In this document: positions 21,186 through 32,209 of the stretch, piece by piece
How positions within the stretch are numbered: position 1 is the first letter of the stretch
Layout: every line of letters starts with the position of its first letter
NCBI RefSeq assembly: GCF_958979055.1
Contig: NC_084886.1
Span: 14,356,154-14,420,153, forward strand
From: Alnus glutinosa
Lineage: Eukaryota; Streptophyta; Magnoliopsida; Fagales; Betulaceae
DNA: 64,000 nucleotides
Direction of reading: 5' to 3'
Position numbers and translations under genes: made by a program
Notes under the pieces: generated by a model
Databases searched by the model: none
Told to the model about the DNA's origin: nothing
Seen by the model: only the letters and a program-made list of their open reading frames with translations

Positions 21186-24100
21186 ATGGATTCGGATCAT
21201 CTCACCCGCTTCATGGAGCGAACGGAGCAACATATGAAAGAAATGACGGAAGCCATGGCCGCCATCAACCAGAAGTGTGATCGGCTGTCCACCAGTGTGC
21301 AACGAATGGAAGCCGAGTCCAGTAACGGAAGAACCACCGGGGGTGTCCAAGGTGGGGCTCCACCGCCTCCCCCACACAACCATGAGCCCGAATACAACTC
21401 CGGTACCGGGCCCAACCATGAGCAACGATGTGGTGACAACTCCATCCACACCCGGACCATACGCCTCGATTTTCCTCGCTTTGATGGTAGCAATTCGGCG
21501 GGATGGCTCTACAGGGCGGAGCAATTCTTCGAGTACCACCAAACACAGGCTCTCCAACAGATTCGTATTGCTTCTTTTCATTTGGAAGGGGACGCCCTGC
21601 AGTGGTATCGGTGGGCGACAACCGCCAACCCCATGGCCACATGGCCGGAATTTGCCAAGGCCCTCTTAACCCGTTTCGGGCCAACAGAATATGACGACTC
21701 TGCGGAAGCTCTGGCAAAACTGCAATAGATGGGTAGTATTCGAGAGTACCAGATCGAGTTTGAGAAGCTAGCCACTTAGGTCTCGGGCTTGAGCGAGTCG
21801 TTCCTGATCAGCTGTTTCATCGGTGGGTTGAAGGAAGACATTCGACTAAACGTTAAAATGTTTAGACCCACGTCCCTCACCTCGACCATCGGCCTCGTCC
21901 GGTTACAAGAGGAGAGGAGAACCGCAAGCCACCGCCCAAACAATCCATCAAGCCAACCCATTCCGTGGCCCCGGCTGTTCCGAAGAATCCATCGGTCAAA
22001 CGATTGACCCTTGCAGAAGCTGCTGAAAGGCGACGCAAGAACCTGTGCTACAATTGTGATGAGCGTTGGGAAGCTGGACACAGGTGCAAACAGAAGGTGT
22101 TGTTCCTCATCGAAGGTGATGACACGACGACAGAGGATGCCGAAGATGTGTTTGAGGACGCTGAACCAGCAGAAGTATTGGAGATATCGGTGGCAGCCCT
22201 GGCGGGGGAAACGACTCCACGAACCATGCGCGTTACGCTGTACATCAAGCGACAACCACTCACAACATTGATCGACTCAGGGAGCACGCACAACTTCCTG
22301 CATCCTCGAGTGGTGTGACACCTTCTCTGCCAAGTTGATGTTAATGCAATACTAGAGGTCCGAATTGCAGACGGGGGCAAGCTGAGAAGCACCGGTTGTT
22401 GCCCAGATGTTCGGGTGACATTACAACAGCTATCCTTTTCGGCTGACTTCTATATCTTGCCGCTTAGAGGGTGTGACATGGTGCTGGGCGCTCAGTGGCT
22501 CCACACCCTAGGGCCCATCCTATGGGATTTCTCGGATTTGAGTATGGAATTCACAGTGGAGAAACAGAGGTACAGGGTGATGGGCAACCAACTCAAGCCG
22601 TTCCACGAAGTAGGAATCCGTTCCATGGAGCAAATCTGGAAAAAGTTGAGCCCGGTAAACAGCCTACTGATCCAACCGAGATGGGTCTCGGACACTGAGT
22701 GCCAGACCATCACTGTTGCGGGCCATCCGGCCGCACCTCAACTGCATCAACTACTGGACCGGTTCAGCCACCTCTTTGCGGAGCCCATGACGCTGCCCCC
22801 ACGGCGCTCACATGACCATCAAATACCGATATTGCTGAATTGTGCTCCCACCAACGTGCGCCCCTATCGGTATGCCCACGTGCAGAAGGATGAAATTGAA
22901 CGAACAGTCAAGGCGCTACTCGAGACTGGGCTAATTCGGCCTAGCCACAGCCTCTATTCTTCCCCAGTCCTGCTAGTGCACAAGAAGGACGGCACTTGGC
23001 GCATGTGCGTGGATTACCGAGCGCTCAATCAGGTAACGGTCAAGGATAAGTTCCCTATCCCAGTGATAGATAAGCTTCTAGATGAATTACATGGTGCATG
23101 CTACTTCTCTAAACTCGATCTACGTTCTGTCTACCATCAAATTCGAGTACATGAAGCGGATGTTGAAAAAACGGCCTTCCGGACACATGATGGTCACTAC
23201 GAAATCTTGGTCATGCCGTTCGGCCTCACCAATGCACCATCGACCTTTCAACATTTGATGAACGAGGTATTTCGCCCATTCTTACGCAAGTTCATTTTGG
23301 TTTTTCTAGATGATATTCTGGTTTACAGTCCGACCCTGGAGACCCACCTTCAACATCTGGAGACGACTTTGTTGCAATTGCAACAACACCAGCTTTTCGT
23401 CAAACGTTCCAAGTGTGCGTTCGGGGTGGAACAGGTGGAGTATCTCGGCCATATCATTTCCAAGGAAGGAGTTGCAGCGGACCCCGCCAAAATCAGTATC
23501 ATGCTCGATTGGTCCATTCCAAAAACGGACACGGGATTGCGCGGGTTCCTTGGCCTCACGGGGTACTACCGGAAATTTGTTCGGGATTATGGGAAGATTT
23601 GCAAGCCTCTCCCCGCTCTGCTCAAGAAGGGGAATTTTGTTTGGACTGCAGAAGCTGAGGAAGCGTTCAACGCTCTTAAGAAGGCCATGACCACCACCCC
23701 CGTCCTCGCCTTGCCGGATTTCACTCTGCCCTTCGTGGTCGAAAGTGATGCTTGCGGAACTGGTATTGGCACTGTCTTAATGCAATCAAACTGACCTATT
23801 GCATTCACAAGCAAGGCATTAGCACCGCGCCACCTTGGGCTTTCCACCTACGAGAAGGAGATGACGGCAATCATCCATGCCGTTACAAAATGGCGTACGT
23901 ATCTTATGAGCCGCCACTTCATCATCAAGACCGACCATCAAAGCCTTAAGCATTTCTTGGATGCCCAGGCCACGACCCCAGCACAGCAAAAGTGGCTCAC
24001 CAAACTTCTCGGATACGATTACACCATCTCGTACAAAAGAGGGATCGACAATCGGGTGGCGGACGCCCTATCCCGCTAGCAAGAGGAATCTGTCTCCCTC

Positions 24101-25543
24101 TCTGCCATCTCTTATATCCACTTGGACTGGCTGGACCGGATGAAGGAGGACTTGAAGAAGGATCCTTGGATACAGGCCAAAATCAGTAAGTTGCAACACG
24201 ATCACTTTATGGCTAAACACTATTCTGTGCAGGACGGGCTATTGCAATACGATCGTCGCATCGTCATCAGTCCGAACTCTCCGTGGCGTACTGTTATCCT
24301 TGATGAGCTACACACCAGTCCGGCCGCAGGCCACTCCGGCTACCAAAAAACGGTGCAGCGCGTGAACAAGCTCTTTTATTGGCCCCATATGCGGCCGGAT
24401 ATCCGCACCTACATTGCGGAGTGTGAGGTCTGTCAACGACACAAGTACGAGACCCTGTCCCCAGCCGGTCTACTACAACCTCTACCTGTGCCTGATTACA
24501 TTTGGTCCGAACTATCCATGGACTTTATTGATGCCCTCCCTAATTCTCGTGGCTACACCGTGATCATGGTGGTTGTAGATAGACTCTATAAGGCAGCCCA
24601 CTTTGTGGCCCTCAAACACCCTTACACGGCGACATCCGTGGCAAGAGCCTTCATGGACAACATTATCAAACTTCATGGCCTTCTGAAGTCAATCGTGTCC
24701 GACCGCGACCGGATTTTCACTAGCAAATTCTGGCAGGAGCTCTTCCAAATGAAAGGTACTAAACTTAAACTAAGTTCCGGGTACCAACCCCAAACCGATG
24801 GGCAAACGGAAGTAGTTAACCGCTGTCTCGAGACATATCTACGGTGCTTCGTTAGTACGCAACCCAAGCAGTGGGTCCAGTGGCTATCATGGGCAGAATA
24901 TTGGTATAACACCACCTACCACATTGCGACAAAGATGACCCCATTCGAAGCAGTTTACGGGCGACCTCTTCCGCCCATGGTAGGTTATGAAATCGGCACT
25001 ACCATGGTAGCCCAAGTGGATGAGACATTATCCACCCGGGACTGCATACTTCGGACACTCAAGCAGCATCTCACTGAGGCTCAGAACCGCATGAAGCAGC
25101 AAGCGGATCAACACCGCACGGAACGTGAATTTGCTGTCGGTGATTTGGTGTTCCTCCGCCTCCAGCCGTATCGTCAGAGTACAATTGCTACCCGCCGATC
25201 CATGAAGTTGGCTCCTCGGTTTTATGGCCCATTTCGCATCCTTAACTGCATCAGCAAGGTTGCGTATCGTCCGGAGCTTCCAGCAGGCTCGGCTTGGCTC
25301 CTTGTTTCCTGCCTCAAGAAGGTCATCGGACGTACCAGCGTTCCAGCTCAGGATCTGCCCACCTTTGATGATCAAGGAACATTGCAGGTCTCACCATCCC
25401 GCATCCTGGATCGGAGCCACATCTGCAAGAAAGGCCGCACAATCACTCAGGTGCTCGTCCAATGGACCACCTTACCCCTGGAGGATGCCACGTGGGAGGA
25501 AGCTCATTCCCTCCAGGAACGTTTTCCTAACTTCCAACCTTGA
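21186..25543 (+). pseudogene. Chromovirus gag-pol polyprotein, interrupted
   Basis: ATG at 21186. Order: coiled-coil gag N-terminus; gag domain (LDFPRFDGSNSAGWLYRAEQ, WYRWATTANPMATWPEF); CCHC-like knuckle CYNCDERWEAGHRCK; protease LIDSGSTHNFLH; RT with VDYRALNQVTVKDKFPIPVI and catalytic FLDDILVYS; RNase H (VESDACGTGIG, KTDHQSLKH); integrase zinc domain (HSGYQ ... CEVCQRH), catalytic Asp in LSMDFIDALP and VSDRDRIF, Glu in DGQTEVVNR; C-terminal chromodomain (VLVQWTTLPLEDATWEEA). Stops: TAG 21726, TAG 21776, TGA 22316, TGA 23792, TAG 24077. A frameshift lies near 21915, before the knuckle. Without these it would be one frame of about 1450 codons. Confidence 0.92.
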
Positions 25544-25559
25544 GGACAAGGTTGATCTC

Positions 25560-25572
25560 AAGAGGGTGGGAA
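25560..25572 (+). other. Chromovirus polypurine tract
   Basis: AAGAGGGTGGGAA directly before the 3' LTR, the plus-strand primer position. Confidence 0.85.
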
Positions 25573-25923
25573 TGATAAGAAGGAGAAATAGCGATTAAGG
25601 TTCCGACATCCTAGCTATCAATTAGGATAATTAGGGTTTCCAGTGATTTAGGATCCACCTAAGGCAGGCGGCTAGAGACAGTTGGCGCCAAGACTGGGTT
25701 TCCAAATCCGGCTTTCTCCCCTAACGGCTACTTTCCTTTCTACTTCCTTCTCAGCCTATTTCAATATGGCAAGCCAATAAATCTTATTTCATTCCTTGTA
25801 GTGTTATTCCCTTCCTTGTTTACGCATCAAATTATCCTATAAATGTAACCCTAGTCTACAAACTGGGTATCAATGATTTATCAATAACAAGTTCCTTTTG
25901 AGCCCTAATTTTGGGTTCTTATA
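25573..25923 (+). repeat. Chromovirus 3' LTR
   Basis: Near-identical copy of 20770-21121. Its last bases read TTCTTATAA instead of TTCTTATCA. Confidence 0.92.
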
Positions 25924-27830
25924 AGAAATCCAACTCAAAGATAAATCACAACGAATATCCATTTGAAATCAAATCATCCATTGTATCCGTTTGATAAACA
26001 AATCACAATGGATATCCGCTTTCAATCAAATAAGTCGATGTATCCATCGGTTGAAACACATTAAATATCCAACCTTTTAACCAATAAACATTCAATCTAA
26101 AGACATAAATCAATAAAGTGAATGGGACTTGAATAATATTTTAATAAACATCGGATTGTACAAATAGCACAACAAGAATGAATGTGTTATCAATGGTGGG
26201 GTTTCATCCTCAACCTTAGTTGAGGATGTTATCCTCTCATGAATAAAAACAACACATTAACTTGAGTTACAACTATAAAAGACATGAATAACTAAAATAA
26301 ATAAATAAATAAAACTACTGGAAAGGGCAAGAGACTGCGTGAACAGGAGCTGGAACGTGAGTTGCAGCTCACGTCTCACACACTGTTCACCATAGAAAAA
26401 AAACTGGGTGTCTCGGCTGTAGCAAAAAAAAAAAATGGTAGGAAAATGAAACTTAAAACTCCAAAAAAAAAACTGCACCCTCTTATGTCTGTGTAACCGA
26501 AAAACTCAGTAAATGGTAGGAGACTAAAACAAAAATACAAGAAAATGAAACTAACTACTAGAAACTCTGCAGTAAAAGAGAGAAAGAGTAGGAAATATAA
26601 CCTAGACGACTCTGAACTGTTCTCACTCACGTTCGGATTAACAGTAAAAAGGGTTGGGTCATGTTGGGAAGCAAAGGATTGAGAAAAATAAAAACAAAAA
26701 CCACCGATCTGCTCTATGTTTACAAAAGGAGAAAGAAAAAGAAAATGCAACTGCTAAGAGAAAAGGCAAACTAGCGTGTACTGGAGCTAGCCCCAGTCAC
26801 GTCTGGTCTTATGTTTTTTTTTTTAAGGAGAGAACTAGGTTTTGAAATAAAAAGAAAGAACAGAATAAAAAATAAAAAATAAAAAAAAAATAAAAAAAAA
26901 AAAGAAAAAGAGAAAGAACAGAATCAAAACTTGCAAAATAAAACTGAACAGAAACTTGTAAAGACAAGAATTGAAATCATAACAAAACCAACGTGACTGG
27001 AGCTACCGTCCAGTCACATTCTGGACTATGTTTTTCTACAGAAAAAGAATTGTCTCCACAATGGTGTCTCTTGGTTTTTATAAGGAAAAACTAGGTTTGA
27101 AAAACAAGCTGAAAAGTGGCACCCACCCCTCTCTAACATCTCCTTCCTTTTCTTTTTTTCAAGCTGGTCTTCTTTTCCTTTTTGTTTTTTCTAGCTGGCC
27201 AAATGGGGACAAATTGTGTCTCAGTTTTCCTTTTGTTTGCGAAAAAATTCTGGGCATTGCCTTCCATAAGAAAGAAAAGTTGTTTCTTCCTATATTTGTT
27301 TTGTCTTTTTGGTTGACCGAAAACTTCATCTCCTTAAAGATTGCTACGGCAGAATAGGCTCCATGTTTCCCAGTGTAAGTCCCTTGAAATCATACATGGC
27401 TTGGATAACTTCACGTGATTTCATTGCTGCAGGTCTTCAAGGATTCGACGCATCACACTAAACAAATTTTGCTCCAGTTCACGTATTGCTAGCTAGGTTC
27501 AGCTTGCACCTTTTAGAAAAAACCTACAGGTCCTTGCCTTCTTAATTAGAAGTGCCTCCATGTTTTGTCTTATATATATATACTTTTGTTTCCACTGTTG
27601 ATATCATAAAAGTCAATAATGGTTCAAATTAATCACAATCAAAGTGAGTCAAACTAAGACGATTTTTTTCGCTTCTTTGCAATTTTTCTTAAAAATCATC
27701 ATTTTCTCTCAATGACCTGCAAAACACTGAGATACCAAAACTAACAAAAAAAAAGATTAGAAAATAACAAAACTAAAGGCTTAAAAAATACAAATTAAGG
27801 GGTCCAAATATACAATATTTGGACACATCA
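25924..27830 (-). repeat. Athila 5' LTR, outer part
   Basis: Continues the Athila LTR beyond the chromovirus and ends on the - strand at TGATGTGTCCAAATATTG. It matches solo LTR A near 25930-26080 (GTGTTTCAACCGATGGATAC on -) and at its terminus. With 20429-20769 the LTR is about 2.25 kb, longer than solo LTR A. The A-rich middle (26280-27360) contains two blocks like GGAGCTAxCxCCAGTCAC (26782, 26998) and no supported gene. Confidence 0.8.
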
Positions 27831-27835
27831 ACGTG

Positions 27836-28400
27836 TTGTGGCCTCATGAAAATAGAACCCATTCACCATAATGAACCATGAGAGATATCTCTCTCATTCC
27901 AACCCCTGCCTGCCGACATGATCAAGACCATCATTTTTTCCATCAAATCCAGCAGCCACATCATGTATTAACAACAGATCCAACCCTGGAACAAAGTGGA
28001 CAAAACGATATGCAAACTGTTTCCCTATAAGAGAAGATCTTCCCCAATTGACAGTACCATTCAATTCCTTACCCATAATCGTACCAACAGACGATACTCC
28101 TCTGATTTCAAGAAAAAACACCGTGGATTTGGAGAGATCCTCCGCCATGACGCCCCAACGAACCAAGAAAGAAAAAACAATAAAAACAGAAAATCAACTT
28201 CTCCATCCCAAAACAGGACGTGAAAACAACTACTTTCTCCTCTAAGGTAACAACGTCGCCATAAGAGAGAAAAACATCCTACTGGAAGCTAAAATCAAGA
28301 ACCTAAAAACACCATGGGAGAAGGGAAGCTTTGTGCTTCCCTCCTAAACACGAGACCCTATTTCCTTCGCTCTTTGCTCTCAAATTTGAGAGAGTACTAA
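27836..28400. other. Intergenic, no gene recognised
   Basis: A - strand open frame of 90 codons (28166-27894) has no motif that I recognise. Nothing else is seen. Confidence 0.4.
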
Positions 28401-29110
28401 TGCTCTGTTTGTTTGGGCATAAAATATTTTTTTAAACAACATTTTTTGTTTTTTTCGGTGTTTAGTGTGACCGTAAATAGTAGTCAACAAAAATCATTTT
28501 CAGTTTGACTGTAAAAGCCTTTTTAATTTTTGAAAAATGATTTATGGTTATGAAAATCGTAAATCATTTTGTGGATTTAAACTCTTTATTCTTGCACGCA
28601 CGTTTGTCGGAATCCGTCACCGCCGAGCATTGGAGTTTGTTGGTAGCCCGAATCTGCTGTCGATGGTTCTTGAATTTTTGTATCCAATTGCTGGAATCCG
28701 ACAGCACTGGCTGGATTCCAGCGATGGTAGCCGAAATCCAGCAGCCTAGATTCTAGTAAAACAGGCCAGAATTTGACCGGTGCCGGAATCTGTAATTTGC
28801 CCCAAAAACTGGCGACGTCTGGCCACCGTCTCCAAATTCCCGCTAAATTGGCCGGATTCTCCGGCCACCTTCATCGGAATCTGGCCATTGCCGTTGGATT
28901 CCAACCTCCATCGCCGGAATCTGGTGAAAGTGGTCGGAATCTTGACGGCTAGTGATGGAATCTCATCCCTGATGATTTTTTTCCGTTGGTGATTTTTTCC
29001 TACGAACCAAACGCCAGAAAATATTTTCAGAGACATCATTTTTCTAAAAAAATGATTTCATTGAAAATATTTAATGACGAAAAACATTTTACGTCTAACC
29101 AAACGGAGCA
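28401..29110. mobile_element. Non-autonomous TIR element with GGAATCTGG repeats
   Basis: About 710 bp. Left end TGCTCTGTTTGTTTGGGCAT and right end complementary to TGCTCCGTTTGGTTAGACGT; both continue TAAAAT(A/G)TTTTT. The middle is rich in variants of CCGGAATCTGGCC on both strands. No coding region and no clear target duplication, so the superfamily (hAT-like is possible) is unsure. Confidence 0.6.
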
Positions 29111-29750
29111 TAGAGCTCCATTTTTCCATACACTCCTCTTAACTGTTGGATTCATTTGAAACAATCCTCACAGTTCCTTCCTCTTAAACCTAACACTTCC
29201 GGATACTCCTTAGTTCTTGAATTAATGTTCCTTAGTTCAACATGTCTTGAAATCCTAATGTCCTTCTCACCGACACACTGCCATACACAATGCCTAGTTC
29301 TTCGGTTCTCCCCCCTCATCTTCAGCCTTGATCCTCTTCTTCTAGAGAGCATCACGCCTCCATTTTTCTTTTTTCTTTCTCTATAGTTTGCTATTGGACC
29401 ATTTGTAGATCTATGGGGTATTTATCATCTGCTCAGCAAACGCGCCGTCGATATGCATCCATCGTCCATCTCCACTTCCGTTGCGGCCTGTTGCCATCGC
29501 GCGTGTGGTCCATGCACTTCCCTGTTTTTAAAGCGGTTATAGTTGTACATGTATAAGTTTAAATAATCCCTAACTGGAAATTATATTATAACCGCTAACA
29601 GCCCGAGGCGGAACGATTATTAAATTAGAATAATCGCCTACAGTGGTTACGGTTATAGGTGATAACTGCTAACTGTAATTATCTTTTCATCCATATGAAA
29701 TACTGCTTTCACAAAGTATTAAAAGTTATGTATAGAGAAATATATACTAC
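29111..29750. other. Intergenic, no gene recognised
   Basis: Short frames only. 29540-29690 has several imperfect GGTTATA / TATAACC and CGATTATT patches that could be an eroded foldback element. Confidence 0.35.
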
Positions 29751-30176
29751 TAGGGGTGTTAGATGAGACCAACTACTCGATTCAAATAATAAATAAGCTA
29801 TTGGTGAATACAATAATATGCTCGAATATTAAACGAGACATACTCGTAATTAAGCTCGGCTTGGTTAAAGATCATAAGTTCGGCTCATATAAGTTTGAAT
29901 TAACTTATTCGGCTCGAATCATTAGCTCGCTTGTATATATATATATATGTATGTATAAAAATAGATTTTATAAATCTAAGTACGAACATTAGTTATGAAG
30001 TGTTAATACTTTTATGATTTTGTTTGTGCAAGTTGGTTCGCAGGGTTGGTGTTTTTGTTAAAAATTCTGTAGGCAGTACCAAAAGAACCCCAAATATTAA
30101 ACAAGTTAAAAAATGTTTGAAAAGGCAGATTTCAAGGGGCATTTAAAGTGCAACCCACAACATCGAAATGCACCCA

Positions 30177-31029
30177 GAGCATTCCCAGCAGACTCCCTAT
30201 AGGAGTTTTATTCTCTAAATTTTAAGAAATTTTTTAAGAAAGTTTTAAAAACCATCCCACAACAGCTTTCTAAAATTTTCTATTCCCTGGAAAGTGAGCA
30301 GTACTTCCCAATGCATAGGGAAGTACTGTTCCTTTCCCATTCAATTGTTTAATAATAAAAAAATTAACCTCTATCTGCATCTGTTCTTCCTCACTCTCTG
30401 CCATCACTGCTACTCTCTGTCCGATCGCCATCTCTCATCTCGATTTGCTCCTCTTTTCCTTATGCATCTCTCCATTCCTCTTCTTCTTTGCTCTTCTGGA
30501 GCCTACCTCAGGAATAGATATCCCGAAGATTGGCCTTGAGCACGGTCCCGAAGATCTCCACTGCCGATTCGCTGTATAACTGCAAGAACCCGACGAGCAT
30601 AATGTAGAAAATGACGCCGACGCTCCACACGTCAATCTTCTCGTAGTAGTCCCTCTCGGCGAGGATCTCCGGCGCCACATAGTAGGGCGTACTGACGATG
30701 CCACTCATCTGCTCGCCGTCCTTGAAAATCTCCGCCAAGTCACCAAGGGTGAATTTCTTGTCGATGGACTTTATGGCGTATGTGTCGCCGTCTTCGAGGG
30801 AGAGGCACCAGAAAACGACGTCGAATCGTCCCTGGTCGAGCTCTTCGCAGATCTAGTGGAGATCTTCGAGCGTGGTGGAGAGGTTGAGAACGCTTTAGTT
30901 CTCTGGATTTTTCTTGAGGAAGACAGAGAGAATAAAAGAAATAAAAAAATAAATTAAGTAAAAGTAAAAAAAAAAAAAAAAATTAATATTTTAATGTTAT
31001 AGGAAAAATGGTTAGGTAACTGTTGTGAA

Positions 31030-31080
<51 letters not shown>

Positions 31081-31148
31081 AGAAGCATAATGCAATTTTA
31101 TTTTCTATATATTAAAAAAATAATTAAAAAGCTATTGCGAATGATCTT
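30177..31148. mobile_element. TIR element carrying a captured kinase fragment (Pack-type)
   Basis: Left end GAGCATTCCCAGCAGACTCC; right end, read inward, AAGATCATTCGCAATAGCTT. Both match the GAGCATTCC-AGxAG ends of a frequent plant MITE type, also seen at 58670-59163. About 400 bp inside is a - strand protein-kinase fragment, so this looks like a transposon that captured gene sequence. A 46-base poly-T run lies at 31031-31076. No clear target duplication. Confidence 0.55.
30508..30900 (-). pseudogene. Protein-kinase fragment, PEP-carboxylase-kinase-like
   Basis: From the right: an N-lobe start (ICEELDQGRFDVVFWC, GDTYAIKSIDK with the subdomain II Lys) fused directly to LGDLAEIFKDGEQMSGIVST, PYYVAPEIL (activation end and APE motif), then KIDVWSVGVIFYIMLVG. 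The order fits small plant Ser/Thr kinases of the PPCK/CDPK group; TPYYVAPE and SGV-FY-ML are typical. The middle of the kinase, including the HRD and the true DFG, is deleted. The glycine loop is damaged (DQGRFD), and a TAG stands just before ICEEL. It is a non-functional remnant. Confidence 0.7.
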
Positions 31149-31249
31149 ATACCAACCGAAAAGGCCATGCTCTGCTATAAGTCTCACACTGGAAAGGGCA
31201 AAGAGCAACCCCACACTAGTCTTTGCATAAAGTAGAATGCCCTTCATTT

Positions 31250-31300
31250 GTCTCACATCGAAAAGGATACGCTAGATCCTACCTCAAACATCTATAAAAA
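31250..31300 (+). promoter_or_regulatory. USE-like element plus TATA box with snRNA-gene spacing
   Basis: GTCTCACATCG (31250-31260) differs by one base from the plant snRNA upstream element RTCCCACATCG, and TATAAAAA follows at 31293. The gap of 32 bp fits RNA-polymerase-II-type snRNA promoters. The sequence after it is not a U snRNA I can recognise, so this is a relic or chance match. Confidence 0.3.
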
Positions 31301-31673
31301 TGGAAGCCGCCCCTCACTTTGTTTGCCAACATAGCAACACATGCTGACAAAAGGGACAAGTTAAAAATTTATTTTGATATTTTTTGTTTTGCTGTTTAAG
31401 CTTTTGATGGCTGAGCTATTTGCTTAAAAATTTTAAAAATTAATTGTAATCGAGTTCGAGCTGCTCCAGTTTGATTAAAGGCTCGGCTTGTTAAGCTAGT
31501 TAAGTTCGAGCCAAACTCAAGTTTAAATAAGCTTTAAACAGTCGAATTCAAACAATTCTTTTCAATTCGGTTTGAACCGAATTCGAGCTCATATATTATG
31601 TATTCGAGCTGAGTCCGATAGCCCTAAGCTCTGTCGGACTCCGCTCGAATACAACCCAGTATGCTACACCCAC

Positions 31674-31904
31674 TTTTACTTCTACTCTTAGGTGTGCTCC
31701 TTGACATGACAATAATGATAATTTTCATTGACACATCAAAGTGGGCACTTAAAATTATCACAGTTTATACAAGTATTCCAGCTCTATTTCCCACAAAGAA
31801 ATTTAGAAATTGGGTATAAACATTGGGACTTGTTGGTTAAAGTTAAAAAGCAAAGGAGCAGTGCTTCCTTAACTCACTCTGTTGCATCTACTATGTAAGA
31901 TATT
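31674..31904. other. Intergenic, nothing recognised
   Basis: AT-rich spacer without open frames or repeats of note. Confidence 0.4.
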
Positions 31905-32209
31905 GGGGTTGTTTGGCAAGCTCCTGAACAGGACACGATAGTGTTATGCACTATTCTCATTATTTTTCTCAATTTTTCACATTTTCCAATAATAATCTAC
32001 ATCAAAACATGCTCACTTTTTTTTTCATTTTTTATATCACATCAATAATTTTTTATTATTATTCAAATAAAAAAAATTTACTACATTACAAAATTTTTTC
32101 ACTTTTTTATACAAATTCTTTTTACTTTAAATCACATCATCATTTTTTACAACTTTCAAAATTAACAACCCACTACTCTGTTATATACAAGCATTTGCCA
32201 AACAAGGCC
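31905..32209. mobile_element. MITE with GTTTGGCAA ends
   Basis: 305 bp. Left end GGGGTTGTTTGGCAAGC; right end complementary to GGCCTTGTTTGGCAAATGC. It is flanked by ATT at 31902-31904 and 32210-32212. The TIR style and 3-bp duplication suggest PIF/Harbinger. A related copy in inverse orientation lies at 53621-53880. Confidence 0.65.

Larger units (their letters stand above)
20770..25923 (+). mobile_element. Chromovirus (Ty3/gypsy, probably Reina-like), full length
   Basis: About 5.15 kb with LTRs 20770-21121 and 25573-25923, a primer site at 21125-21136, a polypurine tract at 25560-25572 and a gag-pol frame ending in a chromodomain. It sits inside the Athila 5' LTR. The LTRs differ at one internal base (A at 21045, C at its partner near 25848) plus the last few bases, so insertion is recent. 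No clean 5-bp duplication is seen (GAATC on the left; GAAATC near the right end). The coding frame carries five stops and one frameshift. Confidence 0.93.
11373..27830 (-). mobile_element. Athila-type Ty3/gypsy retrotransposon, 3' truncated, with nested insertions
   Basis: A - strand element: 5' LTR at 20429-27830 (split by a chromovirus), primer site at 20405-20422, then gag, protease, reverse transcriptase, RNase H and integrase down to 11400. FMDDFSVFG in the RT, YNPGWRNHP after the gag knuckle and DLGAS in the protease place it in the Athila lineage. The 3' UTR and 3' LTR are missing: sequence stops at 11373 against the MULE. It carries solo LTRs at 13885-15161 and 16573-18357 and the chromovirus at 20770-25923. 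The frame resumes exactly across both solo LTRs. ACGTG at 27831-27835 would be the target duplication, but its partner is lost. Confidence 0.88.
29751..31673. mobile_element. GGGGTGT-ended element rich in GCTCG, host of a second element
   Basis: Starts TAGGGGTGTTAGATGAGACC and ends in CTACACCCAC. Between the ends (29760-29940, 31440-31640) variants of AGCTCGGCTTG and TTCGAGC crowd both strands, a pattern common in plant non-autonomous TIR elements. The middle is occupied by the element at 30177-31148. Boundaries are approximate and no target duplication is seen. Confidence 0.4.

Noticed and set aside
27894..28166. 90-codon - strand frame as a gene
   Set aside because: No motif, promoter or codon signal distinguishes it from chance; noted only as unrecognised.
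31031..31076. Pol III terminator or mRNA tail
   Set aside because: The T-run lies inside a non-autonomous element with no Pol III boxes seen upstream; similar runs are scattered over the window.
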